In this document: piece by piece, positions 46,414-54,763 of the stretch
How positions within the stretch are numbered: position 1 is the stretch's first letter
Layout of the letters: each line of letters starts with the position of its first letter
DNA from: Patulibacter brassicae
GTDB lineage: Bacteria > Actinomycetota > Thermoleophilia > Solirubrobacterales > Solirubrobacteraceae
NCBI RefSeq assembly: GCF_033949425.1
Contig: NZ_JAXAVX010000006.1
Coordinates: forward strand, 62,001 to 126,000
Direction: 5' to 3'
DNA length: 64,000 bases
Translations under genes and position numbers: made by a program
The notes under the pieces: generated by a model
Seen by the model: the letters and a program-made list of their open reading frames with translations, nothing else
Told to the model about the DNA's origin: nothing
Databases searched by the model: none

Positions 46414-47727
46414 GTGACCGACGAGCAGCCCACCTTCCGCCCCGAGACGATCGCGCTCCACGGCGGCCAGGAGCCGGACTCCGCCACGAACGCGCGGGCC
46501 GTCCCGATCTACCAGACGACCTCGTACGTCTTCGACGACGTCCAGCACGGCGCGGACCTCTTCGCCCTGAAGACGCCGGGCAACATCTACACCCGGATCA
46601 TGAACCCGACCTGGGACGTGCTGGAGCAGCGGCTCGCCCAGCTCGAGGGCGGTCAGGCCGCCCTCGTCACGGCGTCGGGCCAGGCCGCGATCACGTACGC
46701 GATCCTCAACATCGCGCGCGCCGGCGACAACATCGTCTCGGTCACGCAGCTCTACGGCGGCACCTACAACCTCTTCGCCCACACGCTGCCGCAGTACGGG
46801 ATCGAGGTCCGCTTCGTCGACGCGGACGACCCCGGCGCGGTCGCCCGCGTGGCGGACGAGCGCACGCGCCTCGTCTTCGGCGAGACGATCGGCAACCCGA
46901 AGCTCAACGTCCTCGACGTCCGGGCGTGGGCCGACGCCGCGCACGCCGTCGGCGTCCCGCTGATCGTCGACAACACCGTGCCGACGCCGGTCGGCGCGCG
47001 GATCTTCGAGGACGGGGCCGACGTGGCCGTCCACTCGCTCACGAAGTTCATCGGCGGGCACGGCACGTCGATCGGCGGGGCGATCGTCGACAGCGGCCGC
47101 TTCGACTGGAACGCCCACGCCGACCGGTTCCCCGGCCTCACGAAGCCCGATCCCTCCTACCACGGCGTGGTCTGGACGGAGGCCGCCGGCCCGATCGCGT
47201 ACGTCCTGCGCGCGCGCACGGTGCTCCTGCGCAACACGGGCGCCGCGCTGTCGCCGTTCAACGCGTTCCTCTTCCTCCAGGGCATCGAGACGCTGCCGCT
47301 GCGGATCGAGCGGCACAACGAGAACGCCCTCGCCGTCGCGCGGTTCCTCGAGCAGCACGATGCCGTGACCTGGGTCTCCTACCCCGGCCTGGAGTCCAGC
47401 CCGTACCACGAGGTCGCCGAGCGGACCCTCGGCGGGCGGGGCGGGGCGCTCGTGACGTTCGGCGTGGCCGGCGGCTACGAGGGCGGTCGCACGTTCATCG
47501 AGGCGCTCTCGATCTTCAGCCACCTGGCGAACATCGGCGACGCGAAGTCGCTGGCGATCCACAACGCCTCCACGACGCACTCGCAGCTCAACGAGGACGA
47601 GCTCGCGGCGGCCGGCGTGACCCAGGACACCGTGCGGCTGTCGGTCGGCCTGGAGCACATCGACGACCTGCTCGCGGACCTCGACCAGGCCCTGACGAAG
47701 TCCCGGTCGGCGGTCGCCGCCGACTGA
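46414..47727 (+). CDS. metY: O-acetylhomoserine sulfhydrylase
   Basis: 437-residue PLP enzyme that makes homocysteine from O-acetylhomoserine and sulfide. Features: PETIALHGGQEPDSATNARAV near the N-terminus, YTRIMNPTWDVLEQRLAQLE, GETIGNPKLNVLDV, the PLP lysine in VHSLTKFIGGHGTSIGG (about residue 211) and PGLESSPYHEVAERTL. The length (about 430) marks the MetY group rather than the shorter MetB/MetZ. GTG start with a GAGGAG site. Followed by metX, which supplies its substrate; two strong hairpins lie between them. Confidence 0.94.
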   Translation: MTDEQPTFRPETIALHGGQEPDSATNARAVPIYQTTSYVFDDVQHGADLFALKTPGNIYTRIMNPTWDVLEQRLAQLEGGQAALVTASGQAAITYAILNIARAGDNIVSVTQLYGGTYNLFAHTLPQYGIEVRFVDADDPGAVARVADERTRLVFGETIGNPKLNVLDVRAWADAAHAVGVPLIVDNTVPTPVGARIFEDGADVAVHSLTKFIGGHGTSIGGAIVDSGRFDWNAHADRFPGLTKPDPSYHGVVWTEAAGPIAYVLRARTVLLRNTGAALSPFNAFLFLQGIETLPLRIERHNENALAVARFLEQHDAVTWVSYPGLESSPYHEVAERTLGGRGGALVTFGVAGGYEGGRTFIEALSIFSHLANIGDAKSLAIHNASTTHSQLNEDELAAAGVTQDTVRLSVGLEHIDDLLADLDQALTKSRSAVAAD

Positions 47728-47740
47728 CCGATCCGCCGGA

Positions 47741-47769
47741 CCCCTGCGCGCACGCGCGCCACGCAGGGG
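47741..47769 (+). repeat. hairpin 1 in the metY-metX gap
   Basis: CCCCTGCG (47741-47748) pairs perfectly with CGCAGGGG (47762-47769); loop of 13 nt. Fourteen nt after the metY stop. Could be a terminator or mRNA stabiliser. Confidence 0.5.
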
Positions 47770-47777
47770 ACCACGGC

Positions 47778-47827
47778 CTGGCCGCCGCGTCCCGACGAGC
47801 CCACCCCGTCGGGACGCGGCGGGCCAG
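47778..47827 (+). repeat. 20-bp hairpin directly upstream of metX
   Basis: Left arm 47778-47797 pairs with right arm 47807-47827 over 20 bp with a single bulged G; loop AGCCCACCC. The right arm runs into the metX ribosome site (AGGAG at 47826-47830), so folding could limit metX translation. Confidence 0.55.
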
Positions 47828-47839
47828 GAGCTCCCCGCC

Positions 47840-49027
47840 ATGAGCACCGCCCGCACCGCCGAGTCCTCGCCGTCCGCCGCGCGCGGCGTGCCGCGGACCC
47901 CGGGCGGCCTCGGGCTCGTGCGCACGTCGCAGGCGGTCCTCTTCACGCCGGAGGCGCCGCTCGAGCTCGAGCGCGGCGCCGTCCTGGCGCCGGTCGAGGT
48001 CGCCTACGAGACCTACGGGACGCTCGACGCCACGGCGAGCAACGTCGTCGTCGTGCCGCACGCGCTGACGGGCGACGCGCACGCGGCCGGCCACCACGGC
48101 GATCCCGCCCGGCGCGGCTGGTGGGACGTCCTCATCGGGCCGGGCCGGCCGATCGACACCGATCGCTGGTTCGTCGTGGCGTCGAACCTCCTCGGCGGCT
48201 GCCGGGGCACGACCGGCCCGTCCTCGCCGGATCCCGCGACCGGGCGGCCCTACGGGCTCGACTTCCCCGCCCTCACGATCGGCGACCTCGTGCGGGTGCA
48301 GCGGGCGCTGCTGCGCCATCTCGGCGTCCGGCGCATCCACGCGGTCGTCGGAGGCTCCCTCGGCGGCATGCAGGCGCTCGAATGGGTGCTGCAGGCGCCC
48401 GAGGACGTGGACCGGGTCGTCGTCATCGCGGCGAGCGCGCGGCTGTCCGCGCAGAGCATCGCGCTCTCGACCGCCGCCCGGGAGGCGATCCTCCGCGATC
48501 CCGACTTCCAGGGTGGCCGGTACCACGGCACCGGGCGCCGCCCCGACGCGGGGCTCGCGGCCGCGCGGATGATCGGCCACGTGACGTACGTCTCCGAGGA
48601 GGCGCTCGAGCGGAAGTTCGACCGCGCGCGGCGCGCGCCGGGTGGCGCGCTCCCCGCCAGCGGCGCGGAGTGGCTGGCCCCGGACTTCGAGGTCGAGCAC
48701 TACCTCCACCACCAGGCAGCGACGTTCCTGGACCGCTTCGACCCCTTGAGCTACCTCTACCTGACGCGGGTCATGGACCACTTCGACCCGTTCCGGGACC
48801 CGGCGCGGCTCGCCGCCGCGGCGGCCGCCGGAGCCCACGCGACGGTGGTGAGCTTCGACAGCGACTGGCGGTTCGGACCGCCCCACAGCGACCGGATCGC
48901 CCGCGAGCTGGCCGCCGCGGGCGTCGGCGTCGTCCGTCGGTCGCTGACCTCGCCGTGGGGCCACGACTCGTTCCTGCTGGCGCTGCCCGACTACCTCGCG
49001 GTCGTCGCGGCGGCGCTGGAGCCCTGA
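47840..49027 (+). CDS. metX: homoserine O-acetyltransferase
   Basis: 395-residue alpha/beta-hydrolase that acetylates homoserine. Catalytic Ser in VVGGSLGGMQALEW (about residue 174), Asp in SFDSDWRF and His in WGHDSFLL. Other family motifs: VAYETYGTLDATASN, HALTGDAHAAG, SNLLGGCRGTTGPSS and FLDRFDPLSYLYLTRVMDHFD. Supplies O-acetylhomoserine to MetY (direct sulfhydrylation pathway). Some family members are succinyltransferases; the GCRGTTGPSS motif favours acetyl-CoA. Confidence 0.93.
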   Translation: MSTARTAESSPSAARGVPRTPGGLGLVRTSQAVLFTPEAPLELERGAVLAPVEVAYETYGTLDATASNVVVVPHALTGDAHAAGHHGDPARRGWWDVLIGPGRPIDTDRWFVVASNLLGGCRGTTGPSSPDPATGRPYGLDFPALTIGDLVRVQRALLRHLGVRRIHAVVGGSLGGMQALEWVLQAPEDVDRVVVIAASARLSAQSIALSTAAREAILRDPDFQGGRYHGTGRRPDAGLAAARMIGHVTYVSEEALERKFDRARRAPGGALPASGAEWLAPDFEVEHYLHHQAATFLDRFDPLSYLYLTRVMDHFDPFRDPARLAAAAAAGAHATVVSFDSDWRFGPPHSDRIARELAAAGVGVVRRSLTSPWGHDSFLLALPDYLAVVAAALEP

Positions 49028-49040
49028 GCGGGCTCGTGCG

Positions 49041-49322
49041 TTAGGCCGTGGCGGCCGAGGACGGCCGCGACCGCCGCGGCGCCGGCGTCGGCGCCCTGCG
49101 CGCGATCGACGCGCCGGCGGCGCTGAGGCCGACGCCGATCGACGCGACCACCCAGCCGGCCGCGATGCCGAGCGCGAGCGGCAGGACGAGCACGAGCGTC
49201 GCGAGCGCCGCCGCGGTGAGCAGCGCACCGCCGAGCAGCACGCGCCCGGGTCGCTGCCCGCGCGTGCCGGCGAGGATCAGGAGGATCGCGACCGCGGCGG
49301 TCGCGAGGAGCGGGGGAACCAT
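49041..49322 (-). CDS. small membrane protein
   Basis: 93 residues from ATG 49322, with a GGAG ribosome site. Three hydrophobic segments (about 4-20, 30-50, 53-75: LLATAAVAILLILAG, LLGGALLTAAALATLVLVLP, LGIAAGWVVASIGVGLSA) and a basic, Ser/Pro/Arg-rich C-terminus. No known family recognised. Convergent with metX, 13 nt apart. Could be a housekeeping membrane protein of actinobacteria; function unknown. Confidence 0.6.
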   Translation of the reverse strand: MVPPLLATAAVAILLILAGTRGQRPGRVLLGGALLTAAALATLVLVLPLALGIAAGWVVASIGVGLSAAGASIARRAPTPAPRRSRPSSAATA

Positions 49323-49494
49323 CGGAATCTCCAGTGGGCGGGGGCCCGGACGCCCCATGGGGGAAGGGCGCATTCCGATCATGCCCGATTTCGGCGACCC
49401 GTGCACGTCGAATGTCGCTTCGCCGCTCCCTGCACCGCTCCGACCGCCGGGTGGTCGGCGTCCGGCGAGCCGGTGAGCGGACGCGCAGCGGCGG

Positions 49495-49500
49495 TACCCT
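49495..49500 (+). promoter_or_regulatory. -10 element for the epsilon-like subunit gene (leaderless)
   Basis: TACCCT ending 7 nt before the ATG at 49508. Confidence 0.5.
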
Positions 49501-49507
49501 TGGCGCC

Positions 49508-49711
49508 ATGGCCGGCGATCCCGACGTGCGCATCGACGTTCCCGCCTCCGCGTCCCCGGAGGAGGCGGCCGCGCTCGTGGCCGCCGTCGAGCAGTTCCTG
49601 CGCGACACGACGCTCGCCGCTCCGGCTCCGAAGCGGACCGACGCGTGGACCCGCGCGGCGCGCCTGGAGGGCGTGCGCCGCGCCCCCGACGCGCACCCCT
49701 GGGCCGACTGA
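49508..49711 (+). CDS. acyl-CoA carboxylase epsilon-like subunit
   Basis: 67-residue protein. The pattern VRIDVPASASPEEAAALVAA, then VEQFL, a Pro/Lys spacer, DAWTRAARLEG and a final HPWAD matches the short actinobacterial acyl-CoA carboxylase epsilon subunits (PEELAALVAVL ... W ... AR ... GAW). In streptomycetes and mycobacteria epsilon stabilises the alpha-beta complex. Beta lies 3.3 kb upstream and the biotin carboxylase 14 kb downstream. Leaderless; 6 nt before the FkbM methyltransferase. The short length makes this a moderate call. Confidence 0.6.
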   Translation: MAGDPDVRIDVPASASPEEAAALVAAVEQFLRDTTLAAPAPKRTDAWTRAARLEGVRRAPDAHPWAD

Positions 49712-49717
49712 CCGCCC

Positions 49718-50611
49718 GTGCTGCCGCACGAGGTCCGCGCGCCCGCGCGGCCGGCGGTCCGCCCGCTGCGCACCCAGGCGCTGTCGCGGGCGCTCCGGCT
49801 CGGCACCCGCGTGCCGAGCCCGCGCCTGCAGGCGTGGCGCGCCGCCCGGCGCGGTCCCGGCGCCGCGGTCCTCGACCTCCTCGACGCGGCCGTCCGCACC
49901 GGGCCGGTGCGGATCGCCGGCGGCCCCGCCGTCGGCCTGCTCGTGCCGAGCGCGTTGCTGCGGATCGACCACGCGCAGGCGGGGCTGCTCGTGCGCGGCG
50001 CCGTCGAGCCCCCCGTCGCCGAGGCCCTGCGCCGCCACCTGCCCGTCGGCGGCGTCCTCTGGGACGTCGGGGCGAACATCGGCTACTTCGCGGCGCTCGG
50101 TGGCCGGATCGTCGGACCGGAGGGTCAGGTCCTCGCGCTGGACCCCGTACCGGAGCACGCCTCGTCCGTCGCGGCGATCGCGGCGCTCAACGCGATGCCG
50201 TGGGTGCGCTCCCTGCAGGCCGCGGCCTGGCGCGAGGCCGGGGAGGTCGAGCTCGTCCTGCCGGGGGACGGCGCCTGGGCGCACCTGGCGCAGACCGTCG
50301 CCGGCCGCGCGGAGGGCCGCCGGATCGCCGCCGCGGCGCTGCGGCTCGACGACCTGCTCGACGATCCCGCGGTGCGGATCCCAGACGTCGTGAAGATCGA
50401 CGTCGAGGGCGCCGAGCTCGGGGTGCTCGACGGGCTCGAGCGGACCGTCGCCGCGCACCGCCCGGTGCTCGTCGTCGAGACGCACGACACCGCCGACGGC
50501 GTCGTGGCGTGGGCGGCGACGCACGGCTACCGGGTCGAGAACCTCGAGCGCCCCACGCCGATCGGCGGTCCCGGCGGCCAGCTGGCGGCGCTCCTGCCGG
50601 GGCCGCGCTGA
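49718..50611 (+). CDS. FkbM-family methyltransferase
   Basis: 297-residue SAM-dependent O-methyltransferase. SAM motif LWDVGANIGYFAALGG (about residue 110), then VLALDPVPEHASSV and the typical FkbM block VVKIDVEGAELGVLDGLE. An N-terminal Arg-rich region of about 60 residues precedes the domain. FkbM enzymes often methylate sugar or polyketide hydroxyls. GTG at 49718. The setting next to sulfation genes may mean it modifies the same glycan, but that is conjecture. Confidence 0.85.
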   Translation: MLPHEVRAPARPAVRPLRTQALSRALRLGTRVPSPRLQAWRAARRGPGAAVLDLLDAAVRTGPVRIAGGPAVGLLVPSALLRIDHAQAGLLVRGAVEPPVAEALRRHLPVGGVLWDVGANIGYFAALGGRIVGPEGQVLALDPVPEHASSVAAIAALNAMPWVRSLQAAAWREAGEVELVLPGDGAWAHLAQTVAGRAEGRRIAAAALRLDDLLDDPAVRIPDVVKIDVEGAELGVLDGLERTVAAHRPVLVVETHDTADGVVAWAATHGYRVENLERPTPIGGPGGQLAALLPGPR

Positions 50612-50716
50612 CGGGGACGCGGTCGGCGGCTCCCCCGGGGCCCGGATCGGCCCCGTCGACGCCGAGGGGCCGGCGCCGTGCTCGCCGGCGACCGGGGACC
50701 GGTGCTCGGGCTCGCG

Positions 50717-50722
50717 TAGCCT
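50717..50722 (+). promoter_or_regulatory. -10 element for the formylglycine-generating enzyme (leaderless)
   Basis: TAGCCT ending 7 nt before the GTG at 50730. Confidence 0.5.
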
Positions 50723-50729
50723 CGGACGG

Positions 50730-51593
50730 GTGCCCGCGAGCCCGAACACCGGACCCGGGGACCCCGGGGCGCGCCTGCTCGATGTCCCCGGTGGGTCGTT
50801 CCTCATGGGCAACGAGGACGAGCGCGCCATCCCCGGCGACGGGGAGGGCCCGGTCCGACGCGTCGCGCTCGCGCCGTTCCGGATCGACGCGCATCCCGTG
50901 ACGAACCGGCGGTTCGCCGCCTTCGTCGCGGCCACCGGCCACCGGACGCTCGCCGAGCGCGAGGGCTGGTCGTTCGTCTTCGCGGGCCACCTGCCGGCCG
51001 ACCACCCGCCGACCCGGGCGATCGCCGCGACGCCGTGGTGGCGGCAGGTCCACGGCGCGTCCTGGCGCGCGCCGGAGGGCCCCGGCTCGACGGTCGAGGA
51101 GCGCCAGGACCACCCCGTCGTGCACGTGTCCCGGGACGACGCGCTGGCGTTCTGCGCGTGGGCGGGGCTGCGGCTGCCGACCGAGGCCGAGTGGGAGCGC
51201 GCGGCGCGCGGCGGCCTCGAGGGCCGCCGGTTCCCCTGGGGCGACGAGCTCGAGCCGCGCGGACGGCACCGCTGCAACGTCTGGCAGGGGCGCTTCCCGG
51301 ACGAGGACACCGGGGAGGACGGCTGGCGCGGGACGAGCCCGGTCGACGCCTTCCCGCCGAACGGGCTGGGCCTCCACGACGTGGCCGGCAACGTCTGGGA
51401 GTGGACCGCCGACCCATGGATCGCGCCCGGGCCGGGAGCGCTGCCGCTGGCCGGCGCGCCCGTCGCGATCCGCGGCGGATCGCACCTCTGCCACGTCTCG
51501 TACTGCGAGCGCTACCGCGTCGCCGCCCGCAGCGCCGCGGACCCCGCCGGCACGACGGGGCACCAGGGCTTTCGCTGCGCCGCGGACGCCTGA
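50730..51593 (+). CDS. formylglycine-generating enzyme (sulfatase activator)
   Basis: 287-residue SUMF1/FGE-fold protein. FGE oxidises the active-site Cys of sulfatases to formylglycine, using copper and oxygen. The fold starts with VPGGSFLMGNED and has HPVVHVSRDDALAFCAWAGLRLPTEAEWE and NVWEWTADPW. The decisive point is the pair C254 and C259 in GGSHLCHVSYCERYR, the copper-binding cysteines of true FGEs, absent from other members of the fold. GTG start. The target is very likely the sulfatase encoded at 52529. Confidence 0.92.
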   Translation: MPASPNTGPGDPGARLLDVPGGSFLMGNEDERAIPGDGEGPVRRVALAPFRIDAHPVTNRRFAAFVAATGHRTLAEREGWSFVFAGHLPADHPPTRAIAATPWWRQVHGASWRAPEGPGSTVEERQDHPVVHVSRDDALAFCAWAGLRLPTEAEWERAARGGLEGRRFPWGDELEPRGRHRCNVWQGRFPDEDTGEDGWRGTSPVDAFPPNGLGLHDVAGNVWEWTADPWIAPGPGALPLAGAPVAIRGGSHLCHVSYCERYRVAARSAADPAGTTGHQGFRCAADA

Positions 51594-51639
51594 CGCCGTC
51601 CGCTCCGCGGCACGGCGCCGCGCGTCGGCCGCCGCGGCG

Positions 51640-52509
51640 TCAGGCCGGGGCGATCGGGCCGAGCCGCGGCGTCAGGTCGTACGTCTCGAACGACCGGAAC
51701 CGCGAGAAGACGGGGTGCTCCGGTCCGTGGAAGTCGGCCGAGCCGGTGCTCAGCAGGCCGAGGCGCTCCGCCTCCCCGACGAGGAACCGCGTCTGCGCCT
51801 CGTCGAAGCTCGGGTAGAAGGCCTCGACGCCGTCGAGGCCGAGGCCGGCGAACCGCTCGAGCCGCTCGGTCACGGCCGCGGGCGCCTCGACGTCCCAGAA
51901 CGGGTGCGCCCAGACGGCGACGCCTCCGGCGGCGTGCAGGACGTCGATCGCCTCGGCGACCGTCGGCCGGGTGCGCTCGCGGAAGGCCGGTGCCCCGGGC
52001 GTCAGGTACGCGACGAGCAGGTCGGTCGCCGTCTCCAGGCCCTCCGCCGCCCGCCGCTCGGCGTTGTCGGGATGGTCGAACGCCGCGGCGGCGACGTGCG
52101 GCCGGCCGATCGTGCCCCCGGCCTCGCGACGCGCCACGAGCGGCGCGTCGTCGACCGCCCAGCCGAGCTCGCGCAGCGCCGCCACCATCCGGTCGCTGCG
52201 CCCCACGCGGTCGGCGCGCCACTCCTCGAGCGTCGCGCGCAGGGCCGGGTCGCGATGGTCGATCCCGTAGCCGCAGACGTGCAGGTCCGCGCGGTCGCCG
52301 TCCAGGGACGAGACCTCGATCGCCGGGACGAGCGCGATGCCGTCGAGCTCGTCGGCGGCCGCCAGCGCCTCGTCGATCCCCGAGACGCTGTCGTGGTCGG
52401 TGAGGGCGAGCAGCTCGACGCCGGCCGCGTGGGCCGCGCGCACGACGTCGGCGGGCGCCAGGGCGCCGTCGCTCGCGGTGGAGTGGGACTGCAGGTCGAA
52501 GCGGAGCAT
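51640..52509 (-). CDS. PHP-domain phosphoesterase (TrpH/RNase AM type)
   Basis: 289-residue metal phosphoesterase. PHP motifs are DLQSHSTASDGALAP (H8, H10), LALTDHDSVSG, VPAIEVSS, GVAVWAHPFWD and STGSADFHGPEHP. The family includes Chromobacterium Cv1693, which cleaves the 3'-phosphate from nucleoside 3',5'-bisphosphates such as PAP, and E. coli RNase AM. Twenty nt after the sulfatase gene on the same strand. Since PAP is the by-product of PAPS-dependent sulfotransferases, PAP removal is an attractive role here (inference). Confidence 0.85.
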   Translation of the reverse strand: MLRFDLQSHSTASDGALAPADVVRAAHAAGVELLALTDHDSVSGIDEALAAADELDGIALVPAIEVSSLDGDRADLHVCGYGIDHRDPALRATLEEWRADRVGRSDRMVAALRELGWAVDDAPLVARREAGGTIGRPHVAAAAFDHPDNAERRAAEGLETATDLLVAYLTPGAPAFRERTRPTVAEAIDVLHAAGGVAVWAHPFWDVEAPAAVTERLERFAGLGLDGVEAFYPSFDEAQTRFLVGEAERLGLLSTGSADFHGPEHPVFSRFRSFETYDLTPRLGPIAPA

Positions 52510-52528
52510 GGCGGTGCGGGTGCGGCGG

Positions 52529-53857
52529 TCAGATGCCGCCGCCGGACTCGAAGACGTAGGTCGGCTCGCGCGGCGAGCGCTGGTGGCGGCGGTTCAGGAG
52601 CGCGCCGTCGGGCGGCAGGACGTGCCCGGTGCGCAGCGGATCGTCGGTCTCCTCCATCCACCGATCCAGGCGCTCGCGCAGCTCGGCCAGGACGGTCTCG
52701 TACGCGGGGTCGGGGACGCGGTTGACGGTCTCGCCCGGGTCGAAGTGCAGGTCGTAGAGCTGCTCCGGCGGGATCGCCCGCTCGGCCCAGCCGGCGTCGG
52801 TGAGGATCTGCTTGGAGGGGCTGTCGTCGACGTTGGGCAGCACCGGTCCGACGTGCTCGTCGTCGTAGCGGCGGATGTACTTGAAGCGCCGCGTGCGCAC
52901 GGCGCGCTGGGGCTCGTAGGCGGCGTGGAAGGTCATCTCCGCGAAGATCGCGTCGTTCACCTCGACGCTCGCGTCGGCCACGTGGGGCAGCAGCGAGTGC
53001 CCCTGGAGCCACGCCGGCCGCTCGACCCCGAGGAGGTCGACGATCGTCGGGAAGAGGTCGATCTGCGAGACGAGCGCGTCGCTCACCCGCCCACCGGTGA
53101 AGCCGCCGGGGCCGCGGACGACGAGCAGGACGCCGATCCCGCGGTCGGTGAGGGTCGCCTTGGCCCCGGGGAAGGCGGGACCGTGGTCGGTGGTGAGGAC
53201 GACGAGCGTGTCGTCGGCCGCGCCGCTCTCGGCGAGCGCGTCGAGGACGACGCCGACGCCCACGTCGAGCGCCGCCGCGGAGCGCTTGAAGGCCGCGACG
53301 TCGGTGCGGACCTCCGGCGTGTCGGGCAGGTGCGCCGGCACGGCGACGTACCGCGCCTCCTCCTCCGGGGCCTCGCGCAGCTCGCGGTGGGTCTCGAAGA
53401 ACCCGACGGAGAGGAAGAACGGGCGCTCGTCGCCGGCGCGGTCGCGCAGCCACGCGGCCGCGGCGGGCGCGACGTGCTCCTGGGTCGTGTCGGGGACCGG
53501 CAGCACGTCCTCGTAGCCGAGGACCTCGGGCGTGGCGGAGAGGTGCTGCTCGCCGACGAGCGCCGTGCGGTAGCCGGCGTCGGCGAGGGTGTGGAGCAGG
53601 TGGTGCTCGTAGTCCAGGAGCTGCCACCCGCGGTGCGCCAGTCCGAGCATGCCGCCGGTGTGGCTGTACTCGCCGGTGAGGAGCGCGGCGCGGCTGGCGG
53701 AGCAGATCGGCGCGGCGGAGAACGCCTGGCGGAAGAGCAGCCCCTCCTCCGCGAGCCGCTGGATCCGGGGCGTGGCGATCGCGTGCCCGTACGGTTGGAC
53801 CCAGCGACCGGTGTCGTGGGAGTGCAGGTACAGGACGTTGGGTCGACGAGCGGCCAC
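52529..53857 (-). CDS. type I sulfatase
   Basis: 442-residue arylsulfatase-family enzyme that hydrolyses sulfate esters. N-terminal PNVLYLHSHDTGRW gives metal ligands. The modification site is PICSASRAALLTGEYSHTGG, with Cys52 in CSASR (a CxAxR form of the CxPxR motif), to be made formylglycine. VVLTTDHGPAFPGAKATL supplies further ligands. No signal peptide is visible, so it is probably cytoplasmic. GTG at 53857 with TAGTAT 7 nt upstream. Substrate unknown; fits the heparan/choline-sulfatase-like groups broadly. Confidence 0.92.
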   Translation of the reverse strand: MAARRPNVLYLHSHDTGRWVQPYGHAIATPRIQRLAEEGLLFRQAFSAAPICSASRAALLTGEYSHTGGMLGLAHRGWQLLDYEHHLLHTLADAGYRTALVGEQHLSATPEVLGYEDVLPVPDTTQEHVAPAAAAWLRDRAGDERPFFLSVGFFETHRELREAPEEEARYVAVPAHLPDTPEVRTDVAAFKRSAAALDVGVGVVLDALAESGAADDTLVVLTTDHGPAFPGAKATLTDRGIGVLLVVRGPGGFTGGRVSDALVSQIDLFPTIVDLLGVERPAWLQGHSLLPHVADASVEVNDAIFAEMTFHAAYEPQRAVRTRRFKYIRRYDDEHVGPVLPNVDDSPSKQILTDAGWAERAIPPEQLYDLHFDPGETVNRVPDPAYETVLAELRERLDRWMEETDDPLRTGHVLPPDGALLNRRHQRSPREPTYVFESGGGI

Positions 53858-53864
53858 CAGGCGA

Positions 53865-53871
53865 ATACTAT
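53865..53871. promoter_or_regulatory. shared bidirectional -10 element for sulfatase and sulfotransferase
   Basis: ATACTAT. Read on the minus strand it gives TAGTAT (53865-53870), 7 nt before the sulfatase GTG at 53857. Read on the plus strand it gives TACTAT (53866-53871), 7 nt before ATG 53879 of the sulfotransferase. Both would be leaderless and could not be fully occupied at once. Confidence 0.55.
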
Positions 53872-53878
53872 GAATCCG

Positions 53879-54763
53879 ATGGGTTTTCCAGAGAATCCGC
53901 CGCGTCGCTCGTACGTCGTCGCGGCGACCCCGCGCAGCGGCAGCACGCTGCTCTGCGAGACCCTACGCGCCTCCGCCGTCGCCGGCCGCCCGGAGGAGCC
54001 GTTCCAGCGCCTCGCCGACACCGGGCTCCCGCACCAGCCCCGGGACTACTTCCGCGACGTGGGCGACGCGGAGCTGCTCGCCCTGCTGCCGCCTCGCGAG
54101 ATCCACCGGGCGATCGACGCGGACGACGCCGCGGAGCGGATCGACCGCGCCATCGCGGAGGGCACGACCGCCAACGGCGTGTTCGGGACGAAGCTCATGT
54201 GGGGCTACCTCGGCGACTTCCTCGCGGGGGCGCGCCTCGCCCTCGGGGAGCCGGGGCTCGACGACCCGACGACGATCTCCCGCGCCCTCGCCGGCGGCGG
54301 CGACGTGGCGTACGTCCAGGTCCGGCGGGCCGACAAGCTCGGGCAGGCGATCTCGCTGTGGCGCGCGATCCAGACCCAGCGCTGGCGCGACGAGGGCGAG
54401 GCGGCCGGCGCGTCCTCGGCGATCGCCGCGGCCGACGCGACCGCCCGTGGCGCGGCGGCCCCGGGCTCCCCGGCCGAGCCCGTCTACCACCGCGGCGCCA
54501 TCGCGCACCTGCGCGACCTGCTCGCGTCCGGCGAGGCGTCCTGGGACGCCTGGTTCGCCCAGCACGGCATCACCCCGGTGCGGGTCGTCGTCTACGAGGA
54601 CCTCGTCCCCGCCCTCGAGCCGACGGTCCGGGCGCTGCTCGGCGAGCTCGGCATCGAGGACGAGCCCGCCGCGGGGTTCGCGACGCCCCGGATGCGCCGG
54701 CAGGCCAACGGCACGTCGGGCGCGTGGCGCGAGCGCTTCCTCGCCGAGGAGAAGGCGACGTGA
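53879..54763 (+). CDS. Stf0-type sulfotransferase
   Basis: 294-residue PAPS-dependent sulfotransferase. The 5'-phosphosulfate-binding motif VVAATPRSGSTLLCETLRAS is diagnostic of Stf0, the trehalose 2-sulfotransferase of mycobacterial sulfolipid synthesis. GVFGTKLMWGYLGDF, VQVRRADKLGQAISLWRA and VVVYEDLVPALEPTV follow the same family. I start at ATG 53879 since it lies 7 nt after the -10; ATG 53870 (three residues longer) overlaps that element. The acceptor, perhaps a glycolipid, is unknown. Overlaps the APS kinase GTG. Confidence 0.9.
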   Translation: MGFPENPPRRSYVVAATPRSGSTLLCETLRASAVAGRPEEPFQRLADTGLPHQPRDYFRDVGDAELLALLPPREIHRAIDADDAAERIDRAIAEGTTANGVFGTKLMWGYLGDFLAGARLALGEPGLDDPTTISRALAGGGDVAYVQVRRADKLGQAISLWRAIQTQRWRDEGEAAGASSAIAAADATARGAAAPGSPAEPVYHRGAIAHLRDLLASGEASWDAWFAQHGITPVRVVVYEDLVPALEPTVRALLGELGIEDEPAAGFATPRMRRQANGTSGAWRERFLAEEKAT

